Of a stretch of 64,000 nt of DNA, positions 11,101 to 22,465 are shown one piece after another (the first letter of the stretch is position 1; each line of letters starts with the position of its first letter). The notes under the pieces were generated by a model. The model worked only from the letters and a program-made list of their open reading frames with translations. It did no database searches and was not told the DNA's origin. A program made the position numbers and the translations under genes. This DNA comes from Sternotherus odoratus (taxonomy: Eukaryota; Chordata; Testudines; Kinosternidae), in NCBI GenBank assembly GCA_032164245.1, contig JAVMKO010000005.1, positions 39,584,133 through 39,648,132 of the forward strand, in the 5' to 3' direction.

Positions 11101-11731
11101 AAAGGAAATGTAGTCACTATTGTTTTTAAACCATGCAATCTTTATTGGTTTTTTTTTAGAAAGTGAGATAACTGACAAGGTAGCCCAGGTGAGGTGGGGG
11201 AGGAGGGAAGGACGAGGCCACATTGCTTATTGTCACACTACAAATTAAAATTGTTGAATGACTGCCTTCTGTTGCTTGGGCAATCCTCTGGAGTGGAGCA
11301 GCTGAATGCTTGGAGCCTCCTCTCCAGCATTCTTGGATCTCTGGGTGAGGAGGATCTGGAACTTGGGGAGGAGGGCAGGTGGTTATACAGGGGATGCAGT
11401 GGCAGCCTGTCCTCTTGTGGCCTTTCCTGCAGGTCCACCAGATGCCTGAGCATGTCGGTTTGCTCCCCCATTAGCCTCAGCATTGCCTCCTGCCTCTTCT
11501 CATCATGCTCACTTAATGCTTTCCTGGATTCTGTCACTGTATGCCTCCATGCATTCAGCTGTGCCCTTATCAGTGCGGGATGATTGCATGAGCTTGGAAA
11601 ACATGTCATCGCGAGTGCATTTTTTTTGCCTTCTAATGTATGATAACTTTTGGGACGGAGATGATTGTGGTGCGTAGAAACATTTGCACCTGTGGGGTGA
11701 TAAAAAGGGAGAGTACAATTTAAGAAGATAC

Positions 11732-11808
11732 ATTCTTCTTCGAGTGCTTGCTCATACCAATTCCAATTAGGAGTGCACACACCACGTGCATGATCGTCGG
11801 AGAATTTT
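11732..11808 (+). repeat. DIRS terminal/leader fragment inserted in Harbinger
   Basis: ATTCTTCTTCGAGTGCTTGC and the CATACCAATTCCAATTAGGA part that follows match the A' unit and leader of the DIRS elements at 5220-5252 and 47553-47620. It interrupts the minus-strand Myb-like gene. Confidence 0.65.
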
Positions 11809-13022
11809 TAACTTTAGGTACAAGGTCGCATTTTGCCTTTTATATTGAGTGCCTGGCAATATGGTGAGATATCACACACAGCTGGGCAACAAAATTTAGT
11901 TTCCAAGCAGCCATGGTAAGCCAAAGGGTATGCGGGGCTGGCTTCTTCTGCCTTCATAACATGTGGGAATGGTTTCAAACTACAGTGCCCTCCTTTCTCA
12001 TAGCAAACAATGCTGGTTGGGTTGGCCATTTAAAAGGAGGGGCTGTGGTTTTTGGGTGGATGTGCAACACAACCCTCCTCCCACCCCACCGCGTGGCCAT
12101 TCTCTGCGATGATCCCTTCACCCCTCCTCCTCCCAAGTGGCTATTATCAGTGATGATCCCTTTTAGCCAAACGTAAATAGCCCAGCATAAACTGACTCCT
12201 TTGACTGTTCCCTTACAAAAGTTCCCCTATTTCAACCAGATGACCATGAATGGTATCACTCTCCTGGGGCTAACACAGAGAGATAAAGACCAAATGTTGC
12301 TTAAATGGGACCAAAACCCAGAATCATTTGCTGCCATGCTTTGTGCTGCAGTGATTCCAGACTACTTGCTACTGGTGTCGTAGTGTCCTACCATGGAGGA
12401 CGGAATAAGGCAGCCCTACCCAGAAACCTTCTGCAAAGGCTTTCAGAGTACCTCCAGGAGAGCTCCATTGAGATGTCCCTGGAGGATTCCTGCTCCATCC
12501 CCAGACATGTTAACAGATTTTTCCAGTAGCTGTACTGGACGTGAATGCATCCCAAGTCTTCAGGGCAAATGAATCATTAAACACACTTTCTTTTAAACCC
12601 TGTATTGTATTTACAAAGGTACACTCACCAGAAGTGCCTTTTCCAGCATCATGCACCAGGAGCCCGCCTTGGGAGGGTATTGGCTCCAGGGTGATAAAAA
12701 GGTCCTGGTTGCCAGGGAGAACAGATTCTCCGCTTGCCTGCTGCACATTCTCCTCCTCTTCCTCATCCACAAAATCCTCCTCCCTGTTGCATGAGACTCC
12801 CCCATTGCAGGTGTCCACGGACAGTAGTGGGGTAGTCGTAGGGTCTCACCCTAGAATGTCATGCAGCTGATCATAGAAGTGGTTTGTATGGGGCTCTGAC
12901 CTGGAGTGACTGTTTGTCTCCTTTGTCTTTTGGTAGGCTTGCCTGAGTTCCTTAACTTTGTATGTGCTGTGTATCCCTGTTGTAGCCTCTGTCAAACATG
13001 CACTGTGTAATTTTGGCATATA

Positions 13023-13163
13023 TACCCTGTTTCCCCGAAAGTAACACATCCCCCGAAAATAAGACGTACTTCCAGTTTTGCCTCTCGCTGTAATATAATG
13101 TAATGTAATTTTGGGAGCAAAAATTAATATAAGACACTGTCTTATTTTCGGGGAAACACGGTA
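13023..13163. mobile_element. Mariner-type MITE, 141 bp, in Harbinger
   Basis: The left end CCCTGTTTCCCCGAAAGTAA and the right end, inverse of CTTATTTTCGGGGAAACACGG, form near-perfect TIRs, with TA on both sides. The TA target and short size fit a Tc1/mariner-derived MITE. It interrupts the Myb/SANT gene. Confidence 0.75.
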
Positions 13164-13614
13164 TTAGCAATTCTTCTTTTGGATCAGAGTTCGACCTGCA
13201 CAGATTCTTCTCCCCATACAGCAATCAGATTGAGTGTCTCCTGTTTGGTCCATGCTGGAGCTCATTTGCGATTCTGGGACTGCATGGTTATTTCCCAGAG
13301 CTTTTCCTGTGTACCTGTCTAGTGCATCTGAGTTGAATGTGCTGTCCAGAGAGGTCACATTGGAATAATCTGGGATAGCTCCCGGAGGGCAATACCATCA
13401 AATTGTGTCTACATTACCCCAAATTCGACACAGCAAGATGGATTTTAGTGCCACTCCCCTCACCTGGGAGTACAGAAGTCAATTTTAAGAGACCGTTAGG
13501 TCAACGGAACAAAGTTGGTTGTGTAGACTCATTGAATCTAAAATCGACCTAATGCAGCTAAATTTGACCTAACCTAATAGTGAAGATCAGGGCTAAGAAG
13601 TGGGTAGTATTCTC

Positions 13615-13953
13615 TCCTGCAAATATAAACAAACTTGTTGTCTTAGCGATTGGCTGAACACGAAATAGGAATGAGTGGAATTGTAGGTGCTAAAGTTTTA
13701 CATTGTTTTGTTTTTTGAGTGCAGTCGTAAATTTTTTTAAAAATCTACATTTTAAAGTTGCGCTTTCATGATAAAGAGATTGCACTCTGGTACTTGTATG
13801 ACGTGACTTGAAAAATACTGTTTCTTTGGTTTAACATTTTTAAAGACATTTTAAACATTTTCTAATAAAAATAATATAAAGTGAGTACTGTACACTTTTT
13901 ATTCTGTGTTGTAATCAATCAGTATATTTGAAAATGTAGAGAAGCATCCAAAA
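13615..13953 (+). mobile_element. hAT (ZBED-like) transposon 3' part, left piece
   Basis: The first bases encode the end of a hAT dimerisation region (related to KQTCLYERLAEVGLSEL of the copy at 24060). The 3' non-coding tail follows, aligning with the inverse of 23800-24000. Its continuation lies at 16090-16215, beyond the Helitron. The 5' part is absent. Confidence 0.65.
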
Positions 13954-14344
13954 TCTATATATATAAAAGTCAAATGGTGTATGTATGTACGTAAGCTAAC
14001 TCCTTCCACACTGTTTGAGCTAGAGACTTGAAATTTGGTACAGTTAGAGGTCTTGGGGTCCTGATGGTTGTAAGGGTTGAACATTTTTCAAATCTCCCCT
14101 CTGACGCCCCCCAGGGGTGAAAGTCTTTAAAGGCCAATCACATCAGCTGGGCAGCTGCTGTTCTCTGTGACATAGTTCTGATGTCATAATACCCCCTCCA
14201 ACAGACACCACACTCGCTCAGCTCTCTGCCCCTCCCCCCTCCCAACGGAACCCCAGAATCCATCAGCTCTGTGCCCCCTCCCCACCTGCGAAGGACCCCG
14301 GAATCCCTCAGCTCTGTGCCCCCTCCCCACCTGTGACGGATCCG

Positions 14345-14728
14345 AGTTGGGTTTGGTCGGACGGTAAGTGAGGTGGGGGTGTCGGGTTTGGTCGGGGGGT
14401 GAGGTGGGGGTGTTGGGTTTGGTTGGGGGGGTAAGATGGGGGTGTCGGGTTTGGTCAGGGGGTAAGTGAGCTGGGGGGGTCGGGTTTGGTCTGGGGGGGT
14501 GGGAAGGTGTCGGGGTGGGTGAGGGGTGAGGTGTGGGTGTTGAGGTTGGTCAGGGGGTGTTGCGGTTGGTGGGGGGGTGAAGTGGGGGTGTTGGGTTTGG
14601 TTGGGGGTGTGAGGAGGGGGGTCGGGGTTGGTTTACGGGGGGTAAGTGAGGTGTGGGCGTTGGGTTTGTTTGTGGTGGTAGGTAGGGGTGTCGGGTTTGG
14701 TTGGGGGGGGGGGAAGTGAGGTGGGTGT
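14345..14728. repeat. G-rich minisatellite in Helitron
   Basis: Degenerate tandem units built on GGGGGTGAGGTGGGGGTGT followed by a TGGGTTTGGT-type segment. The + strand carries many G-runs and could form G-quadruplexes. It is also present at 25020-25240. Confidence 0.75.
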
Positions 14729-14733
14729 GTGAG

Positions 14734-15888
14734 TGTGACAGTGCTGTTCCTGGTGGGATCCAACTGTGAGTGTCAGATCAGGACAGATTGCTTCCAAAGG
14801 GGCAACTACAGCCCAAAGCTGGGGTTTTTCCACACTAAGGTAAACCAAACCAGCCAAACAGAAAAGACTTTGGTTTCACCCCACTGGCTAACCACAAGTC
14901 ACACAAGCAATCCCCTTAAGACACTCCAGATTCCCAGTATCACCACCAGCAGCCACCTATCCTGGGGACCAATGGTTATGAAAACCAGTACCCCAAATAG
15001 AGAAAACGGTTCTCCCCAATTCCAAAGAATCAGGCCCCAGACCCAGGTCAATATACAAATCAGATCTTACCACAAATCACGCTGTTGCCAATCCTTTAGA
15101 ATCTAAAATCTAAAGGTTTATTATAAAAGGAAAAAGGTATAGGTGAGTGTTAAGAATGGTTAAAAGAAATCAATTACATGCAGTAATGGCACATCTCTTG
15201 GTTTAGGCTTGCAGCAAAGGTAGAATAAACTGCAGGTTCAAATCAAAGTCTTTGGAGAGCATCTCCTGCAGAGATGGGTCAGTACCTTTGTCCAGAGTTC
15301 CCTGAGTAGCAAAGTTCCATCCAAAGCTGGAAACAAGGCAGGCTGAAGACTGGAGGTAAAAGACAAAATGAAGTGGCTGTAGCAGCTTCATTTATAGTTT
15401 TTTTCCCAGGTGCAAACAACTCTTTCTTCCTGCTGAGAAAAGTCCAGCCCCATGGAGTCCTGGAGTCACATGGGCAGATCACATGTCCATGCATGACTCA
15501 TCATTTGCAGGCAGAAGCCATTATGCCCAGGCTTTCTCTTGTAGACTTTTTGTCTGGATTGGAGCATTCCAAGCTCCCAGAGTCCATTGTGTTGCTAATA
15601 GTCCCTTAATGGGCCATCAGGCAGCCCAAGCCCAGCTGACGCCCAGTCTTCAGGAATCTTCTTCCCCAGCAGAGCACAATATTTGGAAAGACAGACAGTC
15701 CAGAGCCAATATTATAGCTCTAACTACAAAATTGATACACACATATCACTGGCATATTCATAATCAGCCATTCATAACCTGGTTGTAGGCACCCATTATG
15801 ACCCCCTGTACATAAGATTTGATGCCACTATAGGACCCTGGTTGCAGCAATGATTTATAGGGTCCCAAATTATTTCAGTAACGTGACA
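14734..15888 (+). mobile_element. Solo LTR, 1155 bp, 5-bp target duplication
   Basis: It begins TGTGACAGTGCTGTTCC and ends CAGTAACGTGACA (TG…CA), flanked by GTGAG at 14729-14733 and 15889-15893. A second copy of the same LTR is at 35839. No internal viral genes accompany it, so it arose by LTR-LTR recombination or loss. Orientation is arbitrary; no polyadenylation signal was used to choose it. Confidence 0.85.
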
Positions 15889-16089
15889 GTGAGGTTTGGT
15901 CTACGGGGGGGTGAGGTGTGGGTGTTGGTCAGGGGGTGTTAAAATGTGAGTCAGGGTTGGTCGAGGGGTAAGTGAGGTGGGGGTGTCGGGTTTGCTCTCT
16001 GCCCCCATCCAACGGACCCCGCACTCGCTCAGCTGTCTGCCCCCTCCCCACCTCCGACTGACCCGAGCAACGCCGGGCACTGTCGCTAG

Positions 16090-16215
16090 TATTTAATAAA
16101 CATCAGTTGGTATTCAGTTGTTTAACAGTGCAATTAAAACTGTGATTAGTCGCAATTAATTTTTTTATCACAATAATTTTTTTGGGTTAATCGTGTAACT
16201 CTGATTAATTGACAG
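16090..16215 (+). mobile_element. hAT (ZBED-like) transposon 3' terminus, right piece
   Basis: It continues the hAT tail interrupted by the Helitron and ends in the ATTAATCG-rich terminal zone (GTTAATCGTGTAACTCTGATT) close to GACAGCC, the typical terminus of this family in reptiles. Confidence 0.6.
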
Positions 16216-17184
16216 CCTGCTTTTCATTTCTTTAGAAGACTATACATATCTAATTTGCAGGCTACCCTATTTTGAACTGAGCTTCTTTCCTGTGATATGT
16301 AAATGAGAGGTGAGCAGTTGTTGCATATGGAGAGAAGAGAGGATTGATGAGTACAGAAAACAATCTCTTAGCTAATAACATTTTATATTTTTTTACACAC
16401 AGTTGACATTACATTATCACTGCAATCCAGCAAACTTTTTAAGAATAAATTGGAATGGTTATATGTTTAGCATAAATACATGTGCCCTACTGATAAATAA
16501 GGAGATTAATTTTCAGTCTCACAAATGTTACATTATTTTTCACTATCAATTTAAATATATGAGAGCTAACATTTGTTGGAAGTCAAATGATTATATGGAA
16601 TACCTTTACTAGCGTATATAATCTGAACAAGAAAATGATAACCACTCTGGTAAATGTCTAGACAAGATTTTTTTTTTTTTGGTGACAAACTCCAAGTGGA
16701 ATTCTCTGTGAAAATACTTGCATAAACATAGAAGCTATAAGTTTTCTGTATTTTTAAAATGTTCATCTCTTTCTTCATCCAGGGAAGAAACCCTTCTCAG
16801 TTGCTGGCTCACACAGCACTGTTGACTATTTGGCATGAGACTTCAGAAATTTTGAATGTTTCCCTCTTTGGCCGATCTGATTTCCCTCTTCCACCATAAA
16901 AACCATAGGTCTGCCCAGCCTGTTGCTATGTATGACAGTCAGCTGAATGCCAATGTCACTAGAGTACTCCATGAGCATACAAAGTGGACTCATCCAGATA
17001 TTATTGGTGGTTGTTTGATTGCCATACATAGCTTTGACCTGGTATAATTAAAATGTCGTCATTATAAAATAAAGAACATTAAATTCTTTTTTGCCTTACA
17101 AAACTATCAAAGGTAGGTAGAGATGTGTGTAATATGCATAGACAAATTTGCAGTTTTAAGATACCATAGTAGTTGGTGCATAAA
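16216..17184. other. Intron; no firm feature
   Basis: AT-rich sequence. A 63-codon frame at 16856-17047 has no recognised relatives and no splice sites that fit; I do not call it a gene. Confidence 0.5.
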
Positions 17185-18790
17185 GAATACCTTTGATAGA
17201 TAGGCCTTGTAACCATGGCTTCTTCGGCATAAGGCGAGCACAGCTTGCCTGCACGAGAGAGGGAGGACCCCGCTCTCCCTGGACTTGGCCCAGACAGTGA
17301 CAAGGTCCAGGCCAAGGACGTCCCAGCGCACGTGGTAGAACTCCACGGTCAGCTTGTCCATGCCTGGAGATTTATTGGTGGGCATTCAGTGGAGGGCTTC
17401 TGAGAACTTGGCCAGAGTGAGCGGCAGCTCTAGCTGGTCTCGGTTGTCCGCACTGACCATTGGGAGTCCATCCCAGAGCACTCTGCAAGCATTAGGATCA
17501 GTCGGATCCAGGGAGAAAAGGTCTGCATAGAAGGCCCTGACCCTCCCGCACATCTCCGCCGGATCCGTGAGGGGGGTGCCATCCTCTGCCAGAAGGCAGG
17601 TGACAGTGCTTCTTGGCCCCCTCCATTTCTCCAGGGTGTTGAAGAAGCGGGAGCCGTGGTCCATCTCATGAAGGAGGCAGATGTGAGATCACACAAAGGC
17701 ACTCCGGGCCCAATGGTCCTTGAGGGCCTGGAGCTCTTCCCACTTCTCCCGGCATGCTTCACAGAGGGATGGATCCTCAGGGCTGGCAGCAGATGCCTCT
17801 CCAGCTCTAAGATCTCCTGTTTCAACTGCTCTATCATAGAATCATAGGATCATAGAATATTAGGGTTGGAAGGGACCTCTGGAGGTCATCTAGTCCAACC
17901 CCCTGCTCAAAGCAGACCAATCCCCAACTAAATCATCCTATCGTCGCATCCTTCCATCGGCTGGCACCCCAGGTGTAGTCGTGGCAGAAGAGATGGGTGC
18001 GCACCTTCCCCACATCTCACCACCGCCACGTTGAGGGAAAAGTGCGCCTCTTCCCCCACAGGCCATTCAGAACTCCTGGAAGGACTCCACGAAACCCACA
18101 TCCTCCAACAAGCTGTTGTTAAAGTGCCAGTAGACCGGCCCTGGCCTCTCCGCACAGAGATAGGCCATCACAGTGGATTATCTGAAAAGAGGGCCGGCCG
18201 GGTGCCGGAGGTGTGGGCCCGTGAAAGGTGGAAGCACAACAGGTAGATGCGATTTGGTGGAAGTGGTGTAACCAATGGTCCTCCACCCAGACGAAGGTGA
18301 ACGTTGAAATGTCATCCGGGTGGTGGTCGCACCAGATGTCACCCAGGGAGTGATGGTTGACAGTCTCCCTGAGGACATCCATGGAGGCCTGGCACTGCTC
18401 AGTCACCAAGCAGTCCTGCTCCTCGAGGGTGGCGTTAAAATCCCCGCCCAGGACCAGGCAATCACGAGAATCCAAAGAGCCGAGGAAGGCAGACGCCTGC
18501 TGATAGAAATGCAGCCATTCTGGGCCCAATGTCAGGGCATAAACGTTGACTAGGTTAACCAGCAGCACCTCCATATGGACCTGGAGGTGCAGCAGGCAGC
18601 CTGACACAACCTCGGAGACTACCAGCACCTCGGGCCGTAGGTCAGGGGAGAACAGGGTAGCCCCTCCAGCCGTATGAACTGTGTGGTGGCTAAAGTAGAC
18701 CCTGTCCCCCCACTCCAGCCGACAGCTTGCTTTGGTGGCCGGCTCCGTATGGGTCTCCTGCAGGAAAACCACAGAGAACCCCCTCCCAGA
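17185..18790 (-). pseudogene. Tx1-like LINE ORF2 fragment (endonuclease to start of RT)
   Basis: On the minus strand 18772-18119 encodes the apurinic-type endonuclease: VFLQETHTEP, VLGGDFNATLEEQDC (the D-F-N catalytic block), HHSLGDIWCDHHPDD. It then continues through frames at 17837-17430 and 17664-17386 to NKSPGMDKLTVEFY, the first RT motif, and VLPLSCRQAVLALC. The wording is that of Tx1-clade (L1-like) LINEs. It ends near 17185, before the RT catalytic box, so the 3' part is missing. A CR1 3' end is inserted at 17833. Several frameshifts; dead. Confidence 0.8.
17833..17945 (-). repeat. CR1 LINE 3' end
   Basis: ATCATAGAATCATAGGAT at the left is the inverse of the CR1 terminal octamer repeats. 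TTGGAAGGGACCTCTGGAGG and CATCTAGTCCAACCCCCTGC follow. Only the last about 110 bases are present, inserted in the Tx1 LINE. Confidence 0.85.
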
Positions 18791-18794
18791 TAGG

Positions 18795-19535
18795 AGGGTG
18801 ATAGAAGGCAGATATATTAGTCCCAGATTAAGCAGGTCCCTTTTTCCTGGGTAAGGTCACAGGGTTGGTTCCAGAACAATGAGGAACTTGCTGGAACCAT
18901 TTAAGGCAGGCAGGCTAATTAGGACATTGTGAGCCAATTAAGAAGCTGCTAGAAGCAATTAAGACAGGGCACCTGATTTAAAAAGGACGTCACTTCAGTC
19001 AGCGAGGCGTGTGTGCGAGGAACTGGGAGCAAGAGGCACTAGGAGCTGAGAGTGAGAGGGCGTGCTGCTGGAGGACTGAGGAGTACAAGCATTATCATGC
19101 ACCAGGAGGAAGGTCCTGTTGGGAGGAAGACATGGGGAAGTAGCCCAGGGAGTTGTAGATGTCACACAGCTGTTACAGGAGATTCTCTAGACAGCTGCAG
19201 TCCACAGGGCCCTGGGCTGGAACCTGGAGTAGAGGGTGGGCCTTGGTTCCCCCCATCTCCCTACTTGATACAAGAAGAGTTGACCTGGACTGTGGGTTCC
19301 ACAGTGGGAAAGATATCTGGCCTAATCCCCGACCCACTAGGTGGGTCAATAGAGACTGTGGGGATTGTTCTCTTTGTTTTCCCCATGCTGGCCAGTGATG
19401 AGGTTAGTGAGTGAATGGCAGGTTTGAGCCACTGACAAAAGTGGCCAAATTGAAGGCTTCTGTGAATCTCTGAGACAAGCAAATCTGCCAATAAGTGCAG
19501 GACCCACCAAGGAGGAACTTTGTCACACTAGGTAG
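18795..19535 (+). repeat. Unclassified LTR- or leader-like repeat
   Basis: Starts near CCCAGATTAAGCAGGTCCC, contains TTTAAAAAGG at 18977 as a possible TATA region, and ends near AACTTTGTCACACTA. I recall similar dispersed sequence in turtles but cannot name the family. No coding frame. Confidence 0.4.
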
Positions 19536-19859
19536 CAAAGCAGGCGAGTGCACAAATCAAGGATGTGAAAATTAAATGTTTGAAGAAAAGGAGGAGCTAG
19601 CAGTTCCTCTAAAAATCACTTTTAACAGATTGTTATGGCTAAGAAATTCTGAATGAGGATTATATGTTGCAAGTGCCATAACGTTACTATTCTGTGTGAC
19701 CTATTTTTTAGACTGTAGTATCCAACAAAAGGAGAGTTCTCAGTATTACTGGCTTTTATTGAGCAGTGACATTAATATTATATTTAAACATCAAAAAGAC
19801 GTTGCAGAAAATATTCACGGTCTTCACATGTGAGTCTTAATGGTTTTTATCTGACTGAC

Positions 19860-20790
19860 ACCCTGGCACCCCAATATTCACCACTGTCATGTAATTAGAA
19901 TATGTTTTTCAAAAAGTATGCCCTGCAAGGTGTCATTCTAAAAGTCTTGGTGTTCTAGACATTAATATCTTGTTGGATATGTGCTATCGTTGTATGTGAC
20001 GTTATGAAATTTGGCTGTGTATGTGTTACTGAAACATGTTGGGAGGTTGAAAACACCCACAAGCAGCCTTTCAGGTACAACAGTAAAAAAGCCAAACAAT
20101 GTTAATGGCTTATTGAGGAACTGACAAAAGCATGAGGATTACCCCAGGAACTGTGTACAGTAGATCCCTCTCAGAGATAGCACTACACAATGGGAACTGT
20201 TTGAGCAAGGTCACAGCAAAAAAGCTTTCCAGCAAGTGGGAAGAAGATCTAAAAGGGGGAAATGACATGATGGTACCTCACTCTCCCTACAACAACACAC
20301 CTGGAAATACCTGAGGAACAAAGACTAATGAGGGGAGTGATGCTCCCAGGCTACAGGGATGTATATGAAAACCTGGGAAACCCAAGCTGCAAAGGAAAGG
20401 CAGCTTGTGCCTTAAGAATCTGCCAGCCTGTTTATCACTCAGGGTGAGAATTTATGAATTTGTATCGTTCCTATCTAGTATGTTAAGCTCAATTTGTGGT
20501 TTTATTTATTTATTAGGTAATCTAATCTGCTTTGATCTGTTCACTATTACTTATAATCACTTAAAATCTATCTTTTTATAGTTAATTAACTCATTTTATG
20601 TTTTAATCTAAACCATTGTCCATTTGACTAAGGTGTCTGGGGAAAATCTCAGCTTGGTTACCACAAGTGTGCATGGTCCTTTTCACATTGAGGGAGAGGC
20701 GAACTGGATGTTAAACCCATATACTGGCCAGATTCGACCAGAGCAGGGCAGTACTGCTCTGGGGTCCTAGGCTGGGAGGCTGGTGGTTAG
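19860..20790 (+). repeat. LTR-like sequence, + orientation
   Basis: The block at about 20517-20590 (AATCTGCTTTGATCTGTTC, then ATCACTTAAAATCTATC) matches, inverted, 30745-30830 of the LTR at 30334. So the two belong to related LTRs in opposite directions. Ends are not resolved. Confidence 0.5.
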
Positions 20791-20811
20791 TTAGCTTGCA
20801 TGTAACTGAGA

Positions 20812-20950
20812 GGTAGCCGTGTTAGTCTGGAATAGCAGAGGTAACAAAGAGTCCTGTGGCACCTTAAAGACTAACTAACGTATTGAAGCATAAGCTTTCG
20901 TGGGCTAATACCCACTTCGTCGGATGCAAGCAGTGGAAGTGTCCAGGGGC
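20812..20950 (-). repeat. Penelope-like repeat with hammerhead-like core
   Basis: Minus strand: CCGACGA, stem arm GTGGG, loop, arm CCCAC, then GAAA, from 20923 down to 20896. Stem II is fully paired. The left part GTAGCCGTGTTAGTCTG is shared with the other copies. Best-preserved core of the five. Confidence 0.6.
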
Positions 20951-21039
20951 AGTGTCCAGAGGCAGGTATAGATAAGTAGGCAAGAAACAGGTTACCTTTG
21001 TATATTTACATACTAGCAAAAATACCCGGCATTGCTCAG

Positions 21040-21630
21040 GTCCGTTGGAGGGGGGGAGAGGGGAGAGAGCTGAGCGAGTGCGGGGTCCATTGGAAGGGGG
21101 GAGGGGGGAGAGAGCTCAGCGAGTACGGGGTCCGTTGGAAGGGGGGAGGGGGGAGAGAGCTCAGCAAGTGCGGGGTCCGTTGGGGGGAAGGGGGGAGAGA
21201 GCTGAGCGAGTGCGGGGGCCGTTGGAGGGGGGATGGGGGGAAAGAGGTGAGCGAGTGGGGGGGCCATTGGAGGGGGGGGGAGATTTTAAAAATTTTCGAT
21301 TCTTACCTGAGGGGGGAGAGAGCTGAGCGAGCGCAGGGGCCGTTGGAGGGGGGGAGGGGGCAGAGAGCTGAGCGAGTGCGGGGGCCGTTGGAGGGGGGAG
21401 AGAGCTGAGCGAGTGTGCGGTCTGATGGAGGGGGGAGGGAGGAGAGAGCTGAGTGGGGGGGCGTTGGAGGGGGGAGGGGCAGAGAGCTGAGCGAGTGCGG
21501 GGGCCCTTGGAGGGGGGAGAGAGCTGAGCGAGTGTGCGGTCTGATGGAGGGGGGAGGGAGGAGAGAGCTGAGTGGGGGGGGGGTTGGAGGGGGCAGAGAG
21601 CTGAGCGAGTGCGGGGGCCATTGGAGGGGG
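21040..21630. repeat. Minisatellite in Helitron, 37-39-base unit
   Basis: Tandem units GAGAGAGCTGAGCGAGTGCG followed by GGG(G)CCGTTGGAGGGGGG. The same unit occurs only about four times, inverted, in the Helitrons at 13954 and 24604, so this copy expanded it. Confidence 0.85.
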
Positions 21631-21816
21631 GGTATTATTACATCATAACTATGTCACAGAGAACAGCAGGTGTTAACTTGCTGCCCAGCTAATGTTAATG
21701 AGCTTTAACAAATTTCACCCCTAGGGGCGTCAGAGGTGAGATTTGAAAACTTTTCAATTCTTACCCTGATTAGGACCCTAAAGCCTATAACTCTACCAAA
21801 TTTCAAGTCTCTAGCT

Positions 21817-22465
21817 TGGGGGTTCTCAAAGTGGGGGTCGCGACCCCTCGAGGGGTCGCAGGCCACTTTTTTTGGGGTTGCAACCCCCCACCACAGCAAC
21901 TCCCTGCTGCGGGATCCCCGGAGACTGGCGGCGGCTCCAGCCGTGCTCCCTGTGCGCCGGCTGGAGCCGCGTTCCGGGGCGCCGGCTGGAGCCGCGTTCC
22001 GGGGCGCCAGCTCAAGGCGCGCTCCCCGGGCACCGGCTGGAGCCCCGAGCCCCGGGGAGCGCGGCGCCTGGAGCCCGGGGCGGCGGCTGGAGCCCCGAGC
22101 CCCGGGCTGCAGCTCGAACCCCGAGCCCGGCCACCAGCGGGGACCGGGTCCGTGGCTCAGCCGGGAGCCTGCCCGCGGCGGGGACGGGGAGCCGGGGAGC
22201 AGCCGGCAGCCCGCCCGCGGCGGGGACGGGGAGCCGGGGAGCAGCCGGCAGCCCGCCCGCGGCGGGGACGGGGAGCCGGGGAGCAGCCGGCAGCCCGCCC
22301 GCGGCGGGGACTGGGGCCAGGGCGCAGGGGGGTCAGCTTTTTTTTTGTTTGTTTGTTTGTTTTAAAAAAAAATTTAAAAAATCAGCGGCTTTTCGGTGGA
22401 GGGGTCGCGCTCCCCCACCAGAGCACAAAAAGGGGTCGCAGTCTCAACAAGTTTGAGAACCGCTG
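21817..22465. mobile_element. hAT MITE, 649 bp, 8-bp duplication CTCTAGCT
   Basis: CTCTAGCT stands at 21809-21816 and 22466-22473. Ends: TGGGGGTTCTCAAAGTG and the inverse of AAGTTTGAGAACCGCTG. Removing it restores the sequence of other Helitron copies (CTCTAGCTCAAGCGGTG). The GC-rich inside contains a 44-base unit (CGCGGCGGGGACGGGGAGCC…) repeated about four times at 22170-22310. It has no transposase. Confidence 0.9.

Larger units (their letters stand above)
11238..13360 (-). pseudogene. Harbinger Myb/SANT-like accessory gene, broken
   Basis: On the minus strand, sequence near 13190-12850 encodes DRGYNRDTQ and KVKELRQAYQKTKETNSHS, then FYDQLHDILG: the Myb/SANT-like (trihelix) DNA-binding domain that Harbinger elements encode beside their transposase. 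An acidic stretch (DEEEEENVQQASGES) follows at about 12760. The C-terminal part (11780-11238) has HEKRQEAMLRLMGEQTDMLR, a probable coiled coil. Stop codons, frame changes, the 13023 MITE and the DIRS fragment break it. In the family this protein helps the transposase enter the nucleus and bind the ends. Confidence 0.75.
9971..13593. mobile_element. Harbinger (PIF) DNA transposon, decayed, with nested insertions
   Basis: It carries a transposase remnant on the + strand and a Myb/SANT-like partner gene on the minus strand, the gene pair of Harbinger elements. The right end, inverse of GCCCTGATCTTCACTA, matches the left end of the second copy at 57665 (GCCCTGGTCTACACTA). At the left only the subterminal AATTAGGTCAAATTTATAG remains, so that TIR is lost. 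Three younger insertions sit inside: a Penelope-like piece (10955-11100), a DIRS terminal fragment (11732-11808) and a 141-bp MITE (13023-13163). Confidence 0.85.
13954..16089 (+). mobile_element. Helitron, non-autonomous, carrying a solo LTR
   Basis: It starts TC (TCTATATATATAAAAGTC) and ends CTAG, inserted between A and T, with a CCCG…CGGG hairpin just upstream of the CTAG end (16062-16077). These are the Helitron rules. Removing it rejoins the hAT tail (CATCCAAAA to TATTTAATAAA). There is no Rep/helicase gene. The interior has a G-rich tandem array of about 29 bases per unit (about 14345-14720, resumed 15895-15990) split by a solo LTR at 14734-15888. Confidence 0.85.

Noticed and set aside
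14455..14763. Thr/Pro-rich repetitive frame
   Set aside because: It is a translation of the Helitron minisatellite.
16856..17047. 63-codon frame as a possible exon
   Set aside because: No recognised family, no fitting splice sites in phase with DOCK3, and other frames are no worse.
20998..21648. CRISPR-like or coding array
   Set aside because: The units are contiguous without unique spacers and lie in a Helitron of a vertebrate genome.
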